Shown piece by piece: positions 22,395 to 33,085 of a stretch of DNA of 64,000 bases. The position numbers and the translations under genes are program-made. Each line of letters starts with the position of its first letter. Positions within the stretch are counted from its first letter, which is position 1. The notes beneath the pieces were generated by a model. That model did not search any database. It saw nothing but the letters and a program-made list of their open reading frames with translations, and was not told the origin of the DNA. Origin of the DNA: Adiantum capillus-veneris (lineage: Eukaryota > Streptophyta > Polypodiopsida > Polypodiales > Pteridaceae); contig CM043947.1 in the NCBI GenBank assembly GCA_014529385.2, positions 116,538,087 to 116,602,086 on the forward strand. The letters are read 5' to 3'.

Positions 22395-23487
22395 ACATGA
22401 CTTCCTCATCACCAATCATTGTTAAAGCTATCATATGGTCGTCAACAAAACTGTCTTCTACATCTAAAACTTTTGGAGTTGAAAGAGATAGTAGATGTTG
22501 AATCATTGAAACACGGTACCTTTGTAAATATTCCAAGGTATAATTTTCCACAGCATTCTCCAAAATCAGGTTAACTTGTGGTCAATACTTTAATTAATAA
22601 TAGCACCTAGTTGGACCAAACCATAGCACAGAAATACCTTTGACATAAATGGGTTCAAAGCACAAAAACTATGTAGTATGTACTCTGCATGGAGAGACAT
22701 CTCCAGCCATAGGAATTTAGATATGTCTGATTAGGTACTTTGATAGCTTTAAAGGTTGCCTTTTAGAGTTCATGATTTCCACAAAGCCTTCCATAGACAT
22801 GAACTAATCTTTTTACACATCTGTGAATAGTGAAAATTATTTGTTATTAACAATATTGAGGTCATCAACCTTAGCCCAAATAAACACTCAAGGTTTTATC
22901 AACACTCACACTCTTATCTCTGAATGTGTTCCTTGTATGGAGTTGATAGTCCATACCACTTGTTTGTCCAGTTCAATGCATACAAGGCTCCAATTATTAT
23001 TTGATTCGTATGGAAACACCATAGTTGTGACCTGAAGCATTGGACAGTGGACAAACCATCCCTCCAATGTTCCATGAGGGGTGGCTTTTATTTGGAGTGG
23101 CACAGACAACTGTGGATCTAGAACATATATTTTAGTATGGGTTTGTTGAGGGAGCTGGATATTTATTAAGTTACGATCAGAAACAAGGATTTAAGTAGAG
23201 ACCAAATACAAAAATAAAAGGATCTTAAAGGTAGAGAATAGCACTTACTTTAGGCATAAATAAACAATAGAGTCTGTAATTTGTCCATTCATGGGATCTT
23301 TCAAAATCCCAATATCAACAGAATCCAGAGCTAATTGCCTAATACCATCCACAAGGGGAATGGTTGCTAACAGTCCTTCTTGCATGGAATGTAAAATATC
23401 ATTGTTTCTTTCATTTAATTCTATGGTAACTTGCCCATAATTTCTCCTTTGGGCCGCTTTATTAGCAGCAGCAGTCTGTATCCTCTT
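22395..23487 (-). pseudogene. C1 minus-strand gene, Ulp1-like protease exons
   Basis: Downstream of the H3-like frame the minus strand continues with a linker exon (to about 23281: RRNYGQVTIELNERNNDI, donor GTAAGTGC). The next exon, about 23154-22910, carries the protease His region, NNNWSLVCIELDKQVVWTIN; C2 has the expected His-Trp (NNHWSL). The exon from about 22820 carries KVPNQTYLNSYGWRC, the Gln and Cys box of Ulp1 (C48) peptidases; C2 reads NQTNLNSYDWRC. A last exon runs about 22562-22395. The acid position (usually Asp) is Asn. Family members remove SUMO-type tags. Here the triad is degenerate, and C1 has a stop in the Gln/Cys exon. Confidence 0.65.
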
Positions 23488-24081
23488 TTATTTCTCCGCT
23501 TCCAGGTAACTTCTTTCTTCTTTCTCAGCTCTAGCTCTAGTGTTCACATCATGAGTAACCTCATGAATCTTAACCCCATGATCCCGTTGGCCTGGTGGTA
23601 TTAGCAATATATCCTTCATTTTAGGGTCAATAAACTCATTAGGGATAAGGAGTTTATCGCATCTCCAATGTACTCTCTTGAGCGTCTCACTGTCCTTGTC
23701 CATTATAGTCACTCGGTGAGCATGAGCAGCAACAATGGTGATATCATTAAAATACTCCAGTAAAAAAACTTCTACTGCTTCTTGAAGAAAGAGCAGGGCA
23801 ACAGCCTTCCATCTCATTGTACCAGCACATGCTTCCTCGCAAATTTTCCTTACTACTCTTTGGAGAGGAAGTTTAGGGACACAAAGCTCAATACATTTCT
23901 GAGCTTTTTTTATCTCTCTAAATAAACCCATGTTTCTTTGAATATTCTTCATTCTTGGTCCCTTCAATATCTTCATTGGTTTACCTGAAGTTTTCTTCTT
24001 ACTAGCAGACCTTCCACATGCTTTCTTTGCAAGCCTTGGTCTTTTCCCTGCCTTCCTTGTTGTTGCCTTTGTTCTTGCCAT
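23488..24081 (-). CDS. Divergent histone H3-like protein in repeat C1
   Basis: An open frame of 197 codons starting at the ATG complementary to 24079-24081. Residues 1-50 form a very basic tail beginning [16 protein letters not shown], keeping the H3 signature ARTK and an RK pair at the Lys9 position (Ser10 is Ala). Residues 51-140 follow the H3 fold: REIKKAQK (alpha-N), [11 protein letters not shown] (alpha-1), [13 protein letters not shown] (alpha-2), [11 protein letters not shown] (loop 2 and alpha-3 start). There is one extra residue in loop 1. About 57 further charged residues replace the normal C-terminus. Identity to H3 is low, as in centromeric or other variant H3. The frame ends at 23488 just before protease-related exons, so it may be the N-terminal part of a fusion. 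Confidence 0.8.
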   Translation of the reverse strand: MARTKATTRKAGKRPRLAKKACGRSASKKKTSGKPMKILKGPRMKNIQRNMGLFREIKKAQKCIELCVPKLPLQRVVRKICEEACAGTMRWKAVALLFLQEAVEVFLLEYFNDITIVAAHAHRVTIMDKDSETLKRVHWRCDKLLIPNEFIDPKMKDILLIPPGQRDHGVKIHEVTHDVNTRARAEKEERSYLEAEK

Positions 24082-24105
24082 TCCAATGTAAGAGAAAAAT
24101 GCAAA

Positions 24106-24244
<139 letters not shown>

Positions 24245-24552
24245 TGTGGATCACGGCGCGGGCTGAAAATTGCAAGGAGAATATAGCCTACAAAGCACCG
24301 TGCACCAATTCTTGAAATTCCTCTCTCTCCCGCTTTAGGCTGTACCCTAAGAACAGGCGGGGGGCTGCTACCATAGCCAATCTAAGGCGTGACCTTGAGG
24401 GGGTTCTAAGGGCGGCAATTGACCGTTTAATCCTCTTAGAGGAACTCTCCCTGAGCAAGGTAGACATGGTGGCTTGCCACACTAGCATATACGCTGGGCC
24501 CTCTAAAGCACGCGAGACATAGGAAGCCTACATATCAGGGTCCCTTCCCTAT

Positions 24553-24891
24553 GTGAGTACATATTCCTTTGATGGGCTAGACATTTCGATTGCCCAAACC
24601 CTTTGCTCAAGCGCTGGCATTCATAAGGGTCAGTTTGCTTGCTGTTTTAGAAACGAAAAAGTTTTCTTGTCGAAGAGTATCTCAAGGATCGAAGAGTTTA
24701 CATCTTTACTTAATTCTTCACGAAAGTCGAAACCGTATTTTTCTAGGGCTATAGCGGGAATTGGGCTTATTTTAGCTTTCGTTGAAGTAATTGTTTTTCT
24801 ATTTGTCTTAATCGTCGTCTTGGTCTATGCATGGCGAAAAGGAGTTATTTTGCAGCGTGGCTTCTCATCTAGTTTAATAACAACACTTTAA
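24553..24891 (+). CDS. ORF of 112 codons in the mitochondrial insertion
   Basis: Open from ATG to stop, ending with a hydrophobic segment AIAGIGLILAFVEVIVFLF and then VYAWRKGVILQ. That tail resembles the C-terminal membrane helix of NADH dehydrogenase subunit 3 (pattern V-F-L-F-x-L...Y-x-W-[KR]-K-G), but the rest does not match nad3. It may be a chimeric mitochondrial ORF or a divergent gene end. No function is assigned. Confidence 0.35.
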   Translation: MSTYSFDGLDISIAQTLCSSAGIHKGQFACCFRNEKVFLSKSISRIEEFTSLLNSSRKSKPYFSRAIAGIGLILAFVEVIVFLFVLIVVLVYAWRKGVILQRGFSSSLITTL

Positions 24892-25134
24892 AACAAAGCC
24901 TATATCGTATCCTATACGTCACGTTACGTATTATATCATTCCTGACTTATGCAAGCAAAATACTTGATAACTACGACCCGTATAGGATTTCAACTCGTTA
25001 CTACTTTAGCTACCCATCTCTTTAGATCGTTTTTTTACCCGGCTATACGTGCTCATGCTAAGGTGTGTGTCGTACGCGCTTTCGTGCCATCCCTTGCCCC
25101 ACCTGGGATAACCATACAACATCGTTAGTGGAAT

Positions 25135-25978
25135 CTTGAAAAGAGATTAGTACGAGGAAGCCCATTGTCCTTGCGGCGCTTTTACCTCTCGCCTATCAAA
25201 GTGATGTTCTTTCACCCGTAGAAGAACTTGTCTAGAGAAGGATTTCCCGCTTAGATGCTTTCAGCGGTTCTTCCCTACCAACTTAGCTACCCGGCACTGT
25301 TACTGGCACAACAACCGGAACACCGTAGGTTGACCTAACCCAGTCCTCTCGTACTAGGGCAAGCTTCTCGCAGTTCTCTAAAACCAACGGTAGATAGGAA
25401 CCGAACTGTCTCACAATGTTCTAAACCCAACTCACGTACCACTTTCATCGGCGAACAACCGAACCCTTGGGACCTTATTCAACCCCAGGATGTGATGAGT
25501 CGACATCGAGGTGCCAAACGACTCCGTCGATAAGAGCTCTTGGGAGTCATCAACCTGTTATCCCCGGCATACCTTTGATCCGTTGAGCGAGAGCCCTTCC
25601 ACACGGGACTCCCGGATCACTATGGCCGACCTTCGTCTCTGTCCGACTAGTAAGTCTTATAGTCAGGCAGGCTTCTACCATTACGCTCATAAGCTTTTAT
25701 AATATTAGCTTGAGCCTACCTTCGCACACCTCCATTACTCTTTGGGAGGCATCCGCCCCAGATAAACTAACCACCTTGCAATATCCCGCTTCTGACAGCA
25801 GCGGCGGTTAGGCATCCAACGACGAGAGAGTGGTATTTCAAGATTGGTGGCGACATTGCCATCACCTCCCATCTATCCTACACATTAAATCAAGGATGTC
25901 ACTGCAAAAGTATAGTAAAGGTGCACGGGGTCTTATCGTCTAGCCGTTAGTACTCCGCATCTTCACGGAGAATTCAAT
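25135..25978 (-). rRNA. rrn26: Partial mitochondrial large-subunit (26S) rRNA, 3' third
   Basis: On the minus strand, universal LSU landmarks run in order: GAATTCTCCGTGAAGATGCG, GACGATAAGACCCCGTG, GCCGGGGATAACAGG (peptidyl-transferase region), GGCACCTCGATGTCG, AGTACGAGAGGACTGGG (just before the sarcin-ricin domain's neighbours) and GCTGAAAGCATCTAAGCGGG near the 3' end. This covers the end of domain IV to domain VI. The alpha-proteobacterial style and the absence of plastid-specific wording point to mitochondria. The 5' two-thirds is missing, so it cannot be functional. Confidence 0.8.
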
Positions 25979-26736
25979 TACTGCATAGAATCCTGAGGGA
26001 AATGGGAAATCGGAGCATGGGCATCCTCCTATAATTAAAGCTTTAGCTAAGGCCTGCAAAGGTATAATGGGAGAGTGGCCTAGGTTATTGCCTTATGCTT
26101 TATGGGTTGATCGTACAACTCATAGCTCGGTTACTGGTTATATGCCTTTTGAGTTGATGTATGGTCAGAAACCTATAATGCCAATTGAGTATGTAATTCC
26201 CACATGGAATGTATTACCTTGGTAAGATGGAATGAGTAGGGAAGACCTTCTTGCTTTGCGCATACAACAATTAGAAAGAAGTCCCCAACATATTGATAAT
26301 GCAGTAGCACAATTAAAAGATGCAAGGTTAAAGAATAAGGACAGATTCGACAAGAGGCATAGGCCCAGACCTAAAGCTATTGAGGAAGGTGATTGGGTGT
26401 TGGTGTATGGGAGTAGTCTTGAAAACCAACATTCAACAATAAGAAATCTTTCAAAGAGATGGTTTGGTCCTTATGTGGTTCAGCATGTACATGGGAATGC
26501 AACTTATACCTTGCATAAATTAGATGGGACAAAAATGAATATTCCCATTGCAGGGAAAAGAATCAAGTTATTCAAAAGAAGAGGTGATACAGATCCCTTT
26601 TGATTCACAAGAAGGTCAAAATGAAGGCTCTAATGAAAATGGTATGGTTGTGGATGAAGACCAAGAGAATAATGCGTTAGATTTTGGTGCAAGCGATGAT
26701 GAAATCAACATGTATGTTGACGTAAATGAAGACTGA
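25979..26736 (+). pseudogene. A2 integrase C-terminal part
   Basis: It starts within the catalytic core at the equivalent of A1 12563 (NPEGNGKSEHGHPPI, with Glu kept). PFELMYGQKP follows, then a long C-terminal domain from 26232: REDLLALRIQQLERSPQ, a basic KNKDRFDKRHRPRPK stretch, and the GPY/F-type module RWFGPYVVQHVHGNATYTLH. A stop at 26224 interrupts the core. The tail is acidic (DEDQENNALDFGASDDE). The GPY/F module aids strand transfer in this family. Confidence 0.75.
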
Positions 26737-26793
26737 ACCTGCAAAATATATCTGTCGCACATGCCGGAGGATGTGTAGGTTTAGAAGGGGTGA

Positions 26794-27828
26794 TGTCGTG
26801 CCATGGCACGTTCATAATGTGAAATTAAAGTATCTACCTCACTCTTAATGTTTATGATGTGTGGGACCAAATGCTACAATGTACATAGTGTGATATATGA
26901 GAAAATGAATGTCACGGTTGCAGTCATGTACATACCTTGCCGGGCGGGCGAGGCCCTACACCTGGAACCATGGAATGCTTTTTCACATAAATATATTCCT
27001 AATTTGATTTGGGAATGTACAAATGTCAAGTGTCTCGAAGTGGCACGCTCGTTTTGCATATAAAGTTCAATGCGGGCAATCTTGACCAAAAATAGCAGGT
27101 TTCATGCGCTGGCGTGAAAGACGTATCCAAAGTGATTACCAAGTGGGAAAATAAGGTTCAACATGAAATATGAGCCCAATGGGATTTTTCCACAATTTTA
27201 GGGATTTTTCCCAGCTCGTTTGAGCTTTTTACGGATAAAAAGTGACATTTGTGGGCTAAAAATGGCAAAAAAATGGTCAAAAATAGCCTTAAAAATGCTC
27301 AAAACAGCTCAAAATTCTACGTCAACAATGCTGGAGTTGTTGCTCAAGTTTTGTGGGAACTTTTAGAGCCAAGAATGAACTCATTTGGGTACATGAGCAA
27401 GGAGATACATCCAGTCCTCTACAGGGTGCTAGTGTAGTTTCGTGCTGCTTCCACTATATGGTTGAGGCTGTGAGGCCTCCAATTAGGGTTTCCCCTCTTC
27501 AAATAACTACTTGGGCTTCTCCAATGAAGTATTGAAGCTTCCATGAAATGATCATGATGAGGAATCGAAGCGTAAATTTAGGGTTTTTAATAGGTCGAAT
27601 GAGCGCTACATCTGTGCAATTGGGAGCGAGGCTACACCTAATCTTCACAGACACAAGAGTTTTGAGTTAGTATTGGTTCTTTTTTAAAGTGGAGCTTTCA
27701 TGGCTGGAATTTTGTTCTTTGTTAGTGTGTTTTTGGCTTCAAATCGTCTACGCCTTTCTTGATTTTGCTACGAATCCTCATAGTCGGACGCCCGACGCTT
27801 TCCTAGACGCACTGCGTACTTCTTGACA
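26794..27828 (+). repeat. 3' LTR of element A2
   Basis: It begins TGTCGTGCCATGGCACG after a purine-rich TTTAGAAGGGGTGA tract and ends CTTGACA. Comparison by eye with 16807-17828 shows many scattered differences, so the insertion is not recent. Confidence 0.8.
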
Positions 27829-28134
27829 CCGTAAAGCTAGATGGGAAGAAATCCTTCAAGATTATGATTGTAAGCTACAATATCACAAGGGGCGATATAA
27901 TGTAGTAGCGGATGCACTAAGTCGGATGCCTCAAATTAATTCACTTGCTTTCACGGAACTCAAGAGTGGATTTTTGGAGTCATTACATGGCAACTGTGCA
28001 CAAGATCACTCATATGCTAAACTGTGAAGTGCAGTTTTAAAAAGGGATCCCTCACACTCACATGTCTCTGAACAACCAGATCAACATGTCTTTGCACGCA
28101 TATATAGAAACTCCAACACACAGAGCTCCACCCC
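27829..28134 (+). pseudogene. B RNase H end and linker to integrase
   Basis: It resumes B at [16 protein letters not shown], followed by the RNase H C-terminal signature [18 protein letters not shown] at 28025 interrupts the linker. The piece ends at ...CTCCACCCC, where the copia element is inserted, and B resumes at 33318. Confidence 0.8.
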
Positions 28135-28361
28135 TGTTGGAATTAGGGTTGCAGAGAAACACACACAGCTTGGAGAAGACGAAGGAAGCTCAAGGCACAC
28201 AATAGAGAGTATGTTACTTAGTGTGCAATGGAAAGATAGATAGCCCTAGAGTGATGGGCGTATATACAATGCACGGGGGGAAAAACCTCCTAAAGAGGGA
28301 AAAAATGCCTCGGCAGTCCTAGTGTGTTCACACACATCACTACCACATGTATATGGTAACA
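28135..28361 (-). repeat. 3' LTR of the copia element
   Basis: 227 bp, next to the polypurine tract. It differs from the other LTR at two sites noticed (GCCTCGGCAGTCC here, GCCCCGGCGGTCC there). Confidence 0.95.
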
Positions 28362-28436
28362 AATCCCCCCTGGAGTGATGCGGTGAACGAGAGCTGGCAC
28401 ATGAGTAAAGGGAAGTGCCATGCCCTGAGGATAGGA

Positions 28437-31400
28437 TCAGTCCACAAAGGGGAGTAAGCCCAAAGCTTTGCGGAAAGCTTCAAGCTTCTCACGAGACAAT
28501 GCCTTTGTGAAAAGATCTGCAAGGTTGTCCTGTGTTGGCACATAAGCCAAGCTGATCTCTCCTGTTGAGAGCCTCTCCCTGACATAGTGGTAATGCACCT
28601 CAATGTGCTTTGTGCGAGCATGAAAAACTGGGTTCCTCGCAACTGCCAATGCGCTCTGACTGTCAGTGTAGATAGTGTTGGCAATGTCCTGTCCAACACC
28701 CAAGTCAGCCATAAGGCGTCTGAGCCATACACACTCAACCATAGCTGTGAAGACTGCCCTGTACTCAGCCTCACAACTCGAAGTGGCCACAGTAGGTTGC
28801 TTCTTGCTCAACCATGATATACATGAACTGCCAAGCATGAAACAAAAACCACTTGTGGACACTCGCGTGTCAAAACAACCAGCCCAATCTGAGTCTGAAA
28901 AAGCATGTAAGTCTGGTGGCAATGATCCCCCCTTGGGATAAAACAAACCAAGATGTAAAGTGCCACTAAGGTAGCAGAAAATCCTCTTGACAGCCTGCCA
29001 ATGCTTAGACCCTGGGCTATGCATAAATCTGCTGACCTGCGAGACTGCAAACTGAATATCTGGCCTCGTGTTGCATACATAAATGAGGCAGCCAATAGCA
29101 GTTTGGTAAAGAGTGACATCAGCAGGATCGCCAGCATCATGTAGACTCAACTTCAAACCTGTTTCCATGGGAGTGGCAATAGGTTTGCAATCCTCAAGTC
29201 CAAACTTACATAGCAATGTCTCTATGTAACTTTTCTGACACAAGGCAATACCACCATCACACTGCTTAAACTGTATACCCAAGTAATGATGCAACAGCCC
29301 CAAATCTTTCATCTTGAAAGTAGCATTCAAATCAGCCTTAAATTCAGCAATATGTCTCTCATTTGGTCCAGTGATCAGCAAATCATCAACATAAAGAACC
29401 ACAATGAGAAATACATCATCCTCACGCTTTACATACAATGTGCTTTCTGTTGGACTGTTACGAAAGCCTCGTTTAACCAAATGAGTGTCAGCTTTCTCAT
29501 ACCAAGCACGAGGAGATTGCTTCAACCCATACAAAGCCTTTTTACATTTGCACACTTTGTCCTCTTGTCCTTTTATGACAAAACCGCGAGGCTGCGTTAC
29601 ATAAACTTCCTCAAATATGTCACCATTCAGGAAAGCAGTAACAATGTCTGATTGATGTACATCCCAACCAAAATGAGCTGCCAATGCACATAGAAAACGT
29701 ACAGTAGTCATACGACAAGTGGGAGCAAAAGTCTCTTCATAATCTATGCCTTTTTGTTGTGCATAACCCTTTGCAACAAGTCGAGCCTTATGGCGATCGA
29801 TCTCACCATCCGGCTTGCGTTTCAACTTGTAAACCCACTTCGTACCAATGGCCTTTTTGCCAGGAGGCAAATCACATAAAGTCCATGTGTCATTCTCTAT
29901 AAGTGCATCATATTCTGATTTCATGGCAGCAATCCAATTTTGTGAATTCTGTGCTTCATCAAAAGACAGAGGCTCCTCAACATCATGTAAACTAGACACA
30001 GCCAAAGCATAACAATCTGATGCATAAGATGCATGGCGAGAGCCTGAACGAGTACGACTAGATAAAGGTGCATCCAATTTACAGTCACGCAAAGTGTGCA
30101 CCAGCCATTTTGGCATACCTCTAGCCTGCTCATTTTCTGCCCTTTCCTCATCAAGTACATCATGTACATCTACATCAGTAATAGGTTGTTCTAAAACATT
30201 TTCAGAAACCCCCATAGACTGTACATTTGCCTCATTGGAACTTACATTCGTATTTCCACCACTGAAAAGAGGCAACAAAGTGTCATAAATGTCCTGTGAG
30301 CTTACATTACTGTCTCTAGTACATGACAGCAAGGGCTGAACAGAATCTTCCACAAACACTACATCCCGTGAAACCAGAATACGTTTTGTTTGCGGATGAT
30401 ACAACCTGTAACCTTTGCTTTCAGCACTATAACCAACAAAAATACATTTGATAGCCTTATCATCCAATTTTCTGTGCTGCACTTGTGGCACCAAAGCATA
30501 TGCCAAACAGCCAAAAACACGCATGTGCTCAATAGAAGGCTTTCTATCATGCCATGCTTCATATGGAGTAATAGACTGCAAAGCTTTTGTAGGACACCTG
30601 TTAAGTACATAAGTGGCACACATGATGGCCTCAAGCCAAAAAGAATGCGACAAAGCTTGACTTTTGACCATACATTGTGCCATTTCCGTTAGTGACCTGT
30701 TTTTCCTCTCAGCAACACCATTTTGCTGAGGTGTATAAGGCACTGTACATTGGTGTTTTATCCCACGACTAGCCAGAAATGCATTAAATTCATGAGACAT
30801 ATACTCCCCCCCTCGATCGGAACGGAGGGTGCCCATAGTACATTTTGAGACATTTTCAGCCATAGCCAAAAATTGTTTGAAGCACATAAAAACTTCGGAC
30901 TTCGCTTTAAGTGGAAATACCCACGCATGCCTGGAGTAATCATCAATGAAAGTCACGAAGTACAGGTAATTGCCCAAGGACGGAGTTTGCATGGGCCCAC
31001 AAACATCACTATGCACAAGCTGCAACCTGCATGTGGCCCTAACTGAACCATCCTTTGGAAACTTAGAACGCTGCATTTTACCCAGAATACAGCCTTCACA
31101 AACATGTTTGACAGGTGCTTCAAGAGGCGGCAAAGAAGCAACCATATCAGATTTCTGCAAACGCAGCAAACTGGCAAAATTCAGATGACCAAAACGTGCA
31201 TGCCAAAGTTTTGCATCTGAAATAGCCCTTGAATCTGCAACAGCATTTGCAAAATTTTGTTCACACTTGTCATACAAAGTGAGATTATACAGCCCACGGC
31301 ACAAAAGCCCAGATGCAACAATTTCATCACCAAAACTGAGATCATGAACTGTACATCTGTCATCCACAAATTTGACTACAAGTCCAAGTCTAGCAAGTGC

Positions 31401-32723
31401 GAATACAGACAAGAGATTCTTCTTGATCCCAGGTACATAAAGTGCATCAACAAGTGTGAAGGAACTGCCATTAGCAACAGTGAGCACAATCTTTCCAACT
31501 CCCTGAACTGGATAAGAGGCGTTGTTGGCACAAGTGACTGAATTCCCATGAGGGACAGACTCGAGAGAGGTAAACAATTCACGATGTGAGGTAATGTGCT
31601 TTGTAGCACCACTGTCGAAATACCACACATGTGAATCTGCAGCAACTGACAAACATGCATCATGGACAGCAGGATTGTAAGTGCACTCTGCGCTAAAAGA
31701 CCATTCTGCATCAACATCAGCATCACAATCTCCTTTCACAGAAGACTCAACAATGGATGCATTTGTAGTGGAACCAGCATTTGCAGTGGAACCACCCTCT
31801 TTCTTCTTAGCCTCTTTGGCCTTCAACTTAGGACACGACTTGATCAAGTGATCATTGGCTTTACAATAATGGCAACGCATCTTCTTTTTGCCCTTATCAC
31901 CAGAATTGCCAGACGAAGTGCTGCCACCAGAAGCATTAGGAACAGAATTTTTGCCACTCGCAGCAGAACCATAAGAAGTGGCTGCATTACTGTTACCACC
32001 CTTTCTTTGAGAAGCAATAAAAGCCTGTTCAACTGCACGCTGCCTAGTCCTGTTTTTTCTAGAAAGTGACTCTTGCAACAGCAATGTGCATAATGCATCA
32101 AACTTGACAACTTCAGGATTTCCTTGGGTCATCAGTCTCCAAGTACTAGCAAAAGTCTGGTAGGAATCTGGTAAGGCATCAAGAACAGTCTGCACAAGGG
32201 AACTGTCCGAAATGACTTCACCTGCAGAAATGAGTTGCTCATTGATATCCTTGACACTAGCAAGGAAAGTGTCCATATCATCTTCCTCATGCATAATCTT
32301 CGACTCTAGCTCTTTACGCAGCAAAGCAATTTTAGCCTCATTGCGGCTTGCATAAAGACCTGCTAGAATATCCCAAGCCTGTTTTGCAGATTTTGCTGAA
32401 CGGATGTGAGGAATAATGGTGCGCTTCACAGACAACGCAATCAATGCATGAGCCTGCGCATCCTTAACATCCCAACGAGCTTGTTCTGCCGTAGGCAAAA
32501 CAACTCTAACAGCTGCAATCCTTGCAGCAAGACCTGCAACATCCTCAACATCGCCTACATCTTCAGAACCAGGACGTACATCAATGCCCTGCACAATGTT
32601 CCAGACACCTTTTGACACAAGAACATGTTGCATCATATAAGCCCACATAGGGTAGTTGTCCCCATCCAACTTGTCCTCAGCAGCAAACATCTTGAACACA
32701 TCTGTGTTGTTGTTGTCAGCCAT
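28437..32723 (-). CDS. Copia Gag-Pol polyprotein
   Basis: A single open frame of 1428 codons. I start it at the ATG at 32723 (MADNNNTDVFKMF), since the upstream in-frame ATG at 32783 adds 20 atypical residues. Domains in order: UBN2-type gag (about 10-230), zinc knuckle CHYCKANDHLIKSC (284-297), protease YFDSGATKH with active-site DSGA (370-373), GAG-pre-integrase and HHCC region (LWHARFGHLN, about 506), integrase with D573, D636 and E672 (DD35E), reverse transcriptase with YVDDLL (1111), and RNase H with FSDSDWAG and SSCEAEYRA, ending ADLFTKALS. That is the canonical copia order. No lesion is visible, so it may be autonomous. Confidence 0.96.
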   Translation of the reverse strand: MADNNNTDVFKMFAAEDKLDGDNYPMWAYMMQHVLVSKGVWNIVQGIDVRPGSEDVGDVEDVAGLAARIAAVRVVLPTAEQARWDVKDAQAHALIALSVKRTIIPHIRSAKSAKQAWDILAGLYASRNEAKIALLRKELESKIMHEEDDMDTFLASVKDINEQLISAGEVISDSSLVQTVLDALPDSYQTFASTWRLMTQGNPEVVKFDALCTLLLQESLSRKNRTRQRAVEQAFIASQRKGGNSNAATSYGSAASGKNSVPNASGGSTSSGNSGDKGKKKMRCHYCKANDHLIKSCPKLKAKEAKKKEGGSTANAGSTTNASIVESSVKGDCDADVDAEWSFSAECTYNPAVHDACLSVAADSHVWYFDSGATKHITSHRELFTSLESVPHGNSVTCANNASYPVQGVGKIVLTVANGSSFTLVDALYVPGIKKNLLSVFALARLGLVVKFVDDRCTVHDLSFGDEIVASGLLCRGLYNLTLYDKCEQNFANAVADSRAISDAKLWHARFGHLNFASLLRLQKSDMVASLPPLEAPVKHVCEGCILGKMQRSKFPKDGSVRATCRLQLVHSDVCGPMQTPSLGNYLYFVTFIDDYSRHAWVFPLKAKSEVFMCFKQFLAMAENVSKCTMGTLRSDRGGEYMSHEFNAFLASRGIKHQCTVPYTPQQNGVAERKNRSLTEMAQCMVKSQALSHSFWLEAIMCATYVLNRCPTKALQSITPYEAWHDRKPSIEHMRVFGCLAYALVPQVQHRKLDDKAIKCIFVGYSAESKGYRLYHPQTKRILVSRDVVFVEDSVQPLLSCTRDSNVSSQDIYDTLLPLFSGGNTNVSSNEANVQSMGVSENVLEQPITDVDVHDVLDEERAENEQARGMPKWLVHTLRDCKLDAPLSSRTRSGSRHASYASDCYALAVSSLHDVEEPLSFDEAQNSQNWIAAMKSEYDALIENDTWTLCDLPPGKKAIGTKWVYKLKRKPDGEIDRHKARLVAKGYAQQKGIDYEETFAPTCRMTTVRFLCALAAHFGWDVHQSDIVTAFLNGDIFEEVYVTQPRGFVIKGQEDKVCKCKKALYGLKQSPRAWYEKADTHLVKRGFRNSPTESTLYVKREDDVFLIVVLYVDDLLITGPNERHIAEFKADLNATFKMKDLGLLHHYLGIQFKQCDGGIALCQKSYIETLLCKFGLEDCKPIATPMETGLKLSLHDAGDPADVTLYQTAIGCLIYVCNTRPDIQFAVSQVSRFMHSPGSKHWQAVKRIFCYLSGTLHLGLFYPKGGSLPPDLHAFSDSDWAGCFDTRVSTSGFCFMLGSSCISWLSKKQPTVATSSCEAEYRAVFTAMVECVWLRRLMADLGVGQDIANTIYTDSQSALAVARNPVFHARTKHIEVHYHYVRERLSTGEISLAYVPTQDNLADLFTKALSREKLEAFRKALGLLPFVD

Positions 32724-33071
32724 GGTAAATGCTGCACCTGATGTGAAAACTGCCCAAAAATAGGAGAAATGGAGCGGGAACAACTTGTGCTATATAGCAC
32801 AAACCGTAGAAGACTACAAGGCACCTGTCATGCAGAAAACGGCACTAACAAAAAATCTGCACAAAATGACGAAATAGCCTGTGCAGTACTGCCCGTAGTG
32901 GAAACGGAGGCCGAAATGAGCCCAAATCAAAATTCTGAGCAGACCTAGCTCTTCGAACTTTCCCAAAATATTTGTCGACCTGCGAACGCTCGCCAAAGCT
33001 CATTGAAATCGGAGAAAGTGAGCAGGCGTGTGCTGGAGCAGCTTGCGACTAAGCCCGGGAGGACGTGACCT

Positions 33072-33083
33072 GCTCTGATACCA
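33072..33083 (-). promoter_or_regulatory. Copia primer-binding site (initiator tRNA-Met)
   Basis: The minus strand reads TGGTATCAGAGC two bases inside the 5' LTR, the standard complement of the initiator tRNA-Met 3' end. Confidence 0.95.
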
Positions 33084-33085
33084 AT

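Larger units (their letters stand above)
24326..25978. other. Mitochondrial DNA insertion (NUMT) next to C1
   Basis: The sequence lacks any gypsy or C homology and its right two-thirds is organelle-type large-subunit rRNA. The right junction is sharp: rRNA sequence ends at about 25978 and A2 integrase (ACTGCATAGAATCCTGAGG) begins. The left limit is set where homology between C1 and C2 ends. It lies inside the gap in A2, together with C1. Confidence 0.75.

Noticed and set aside
25511-25702. A 63-codon ORF inside the rRNA segment
   Set aside because: It is antisense to conserved LSU rRNA and has no independent support.
25135-25978. Plastid or nuclear 25S origin of the rRNA
   Set aside because: The sequence style is bacterial, not eukaryotic cytosolic, and the wording around the 3' end fits mitochondrial better than plastid 23S. 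The plastid alternative is not fully excluded without a search.
31257-32069. Several 90-135-codon plus-strand frames opposite the copia polyprotein
   Set aside because: They are shadows of the minus-strand Gag-Pol coding sequence.
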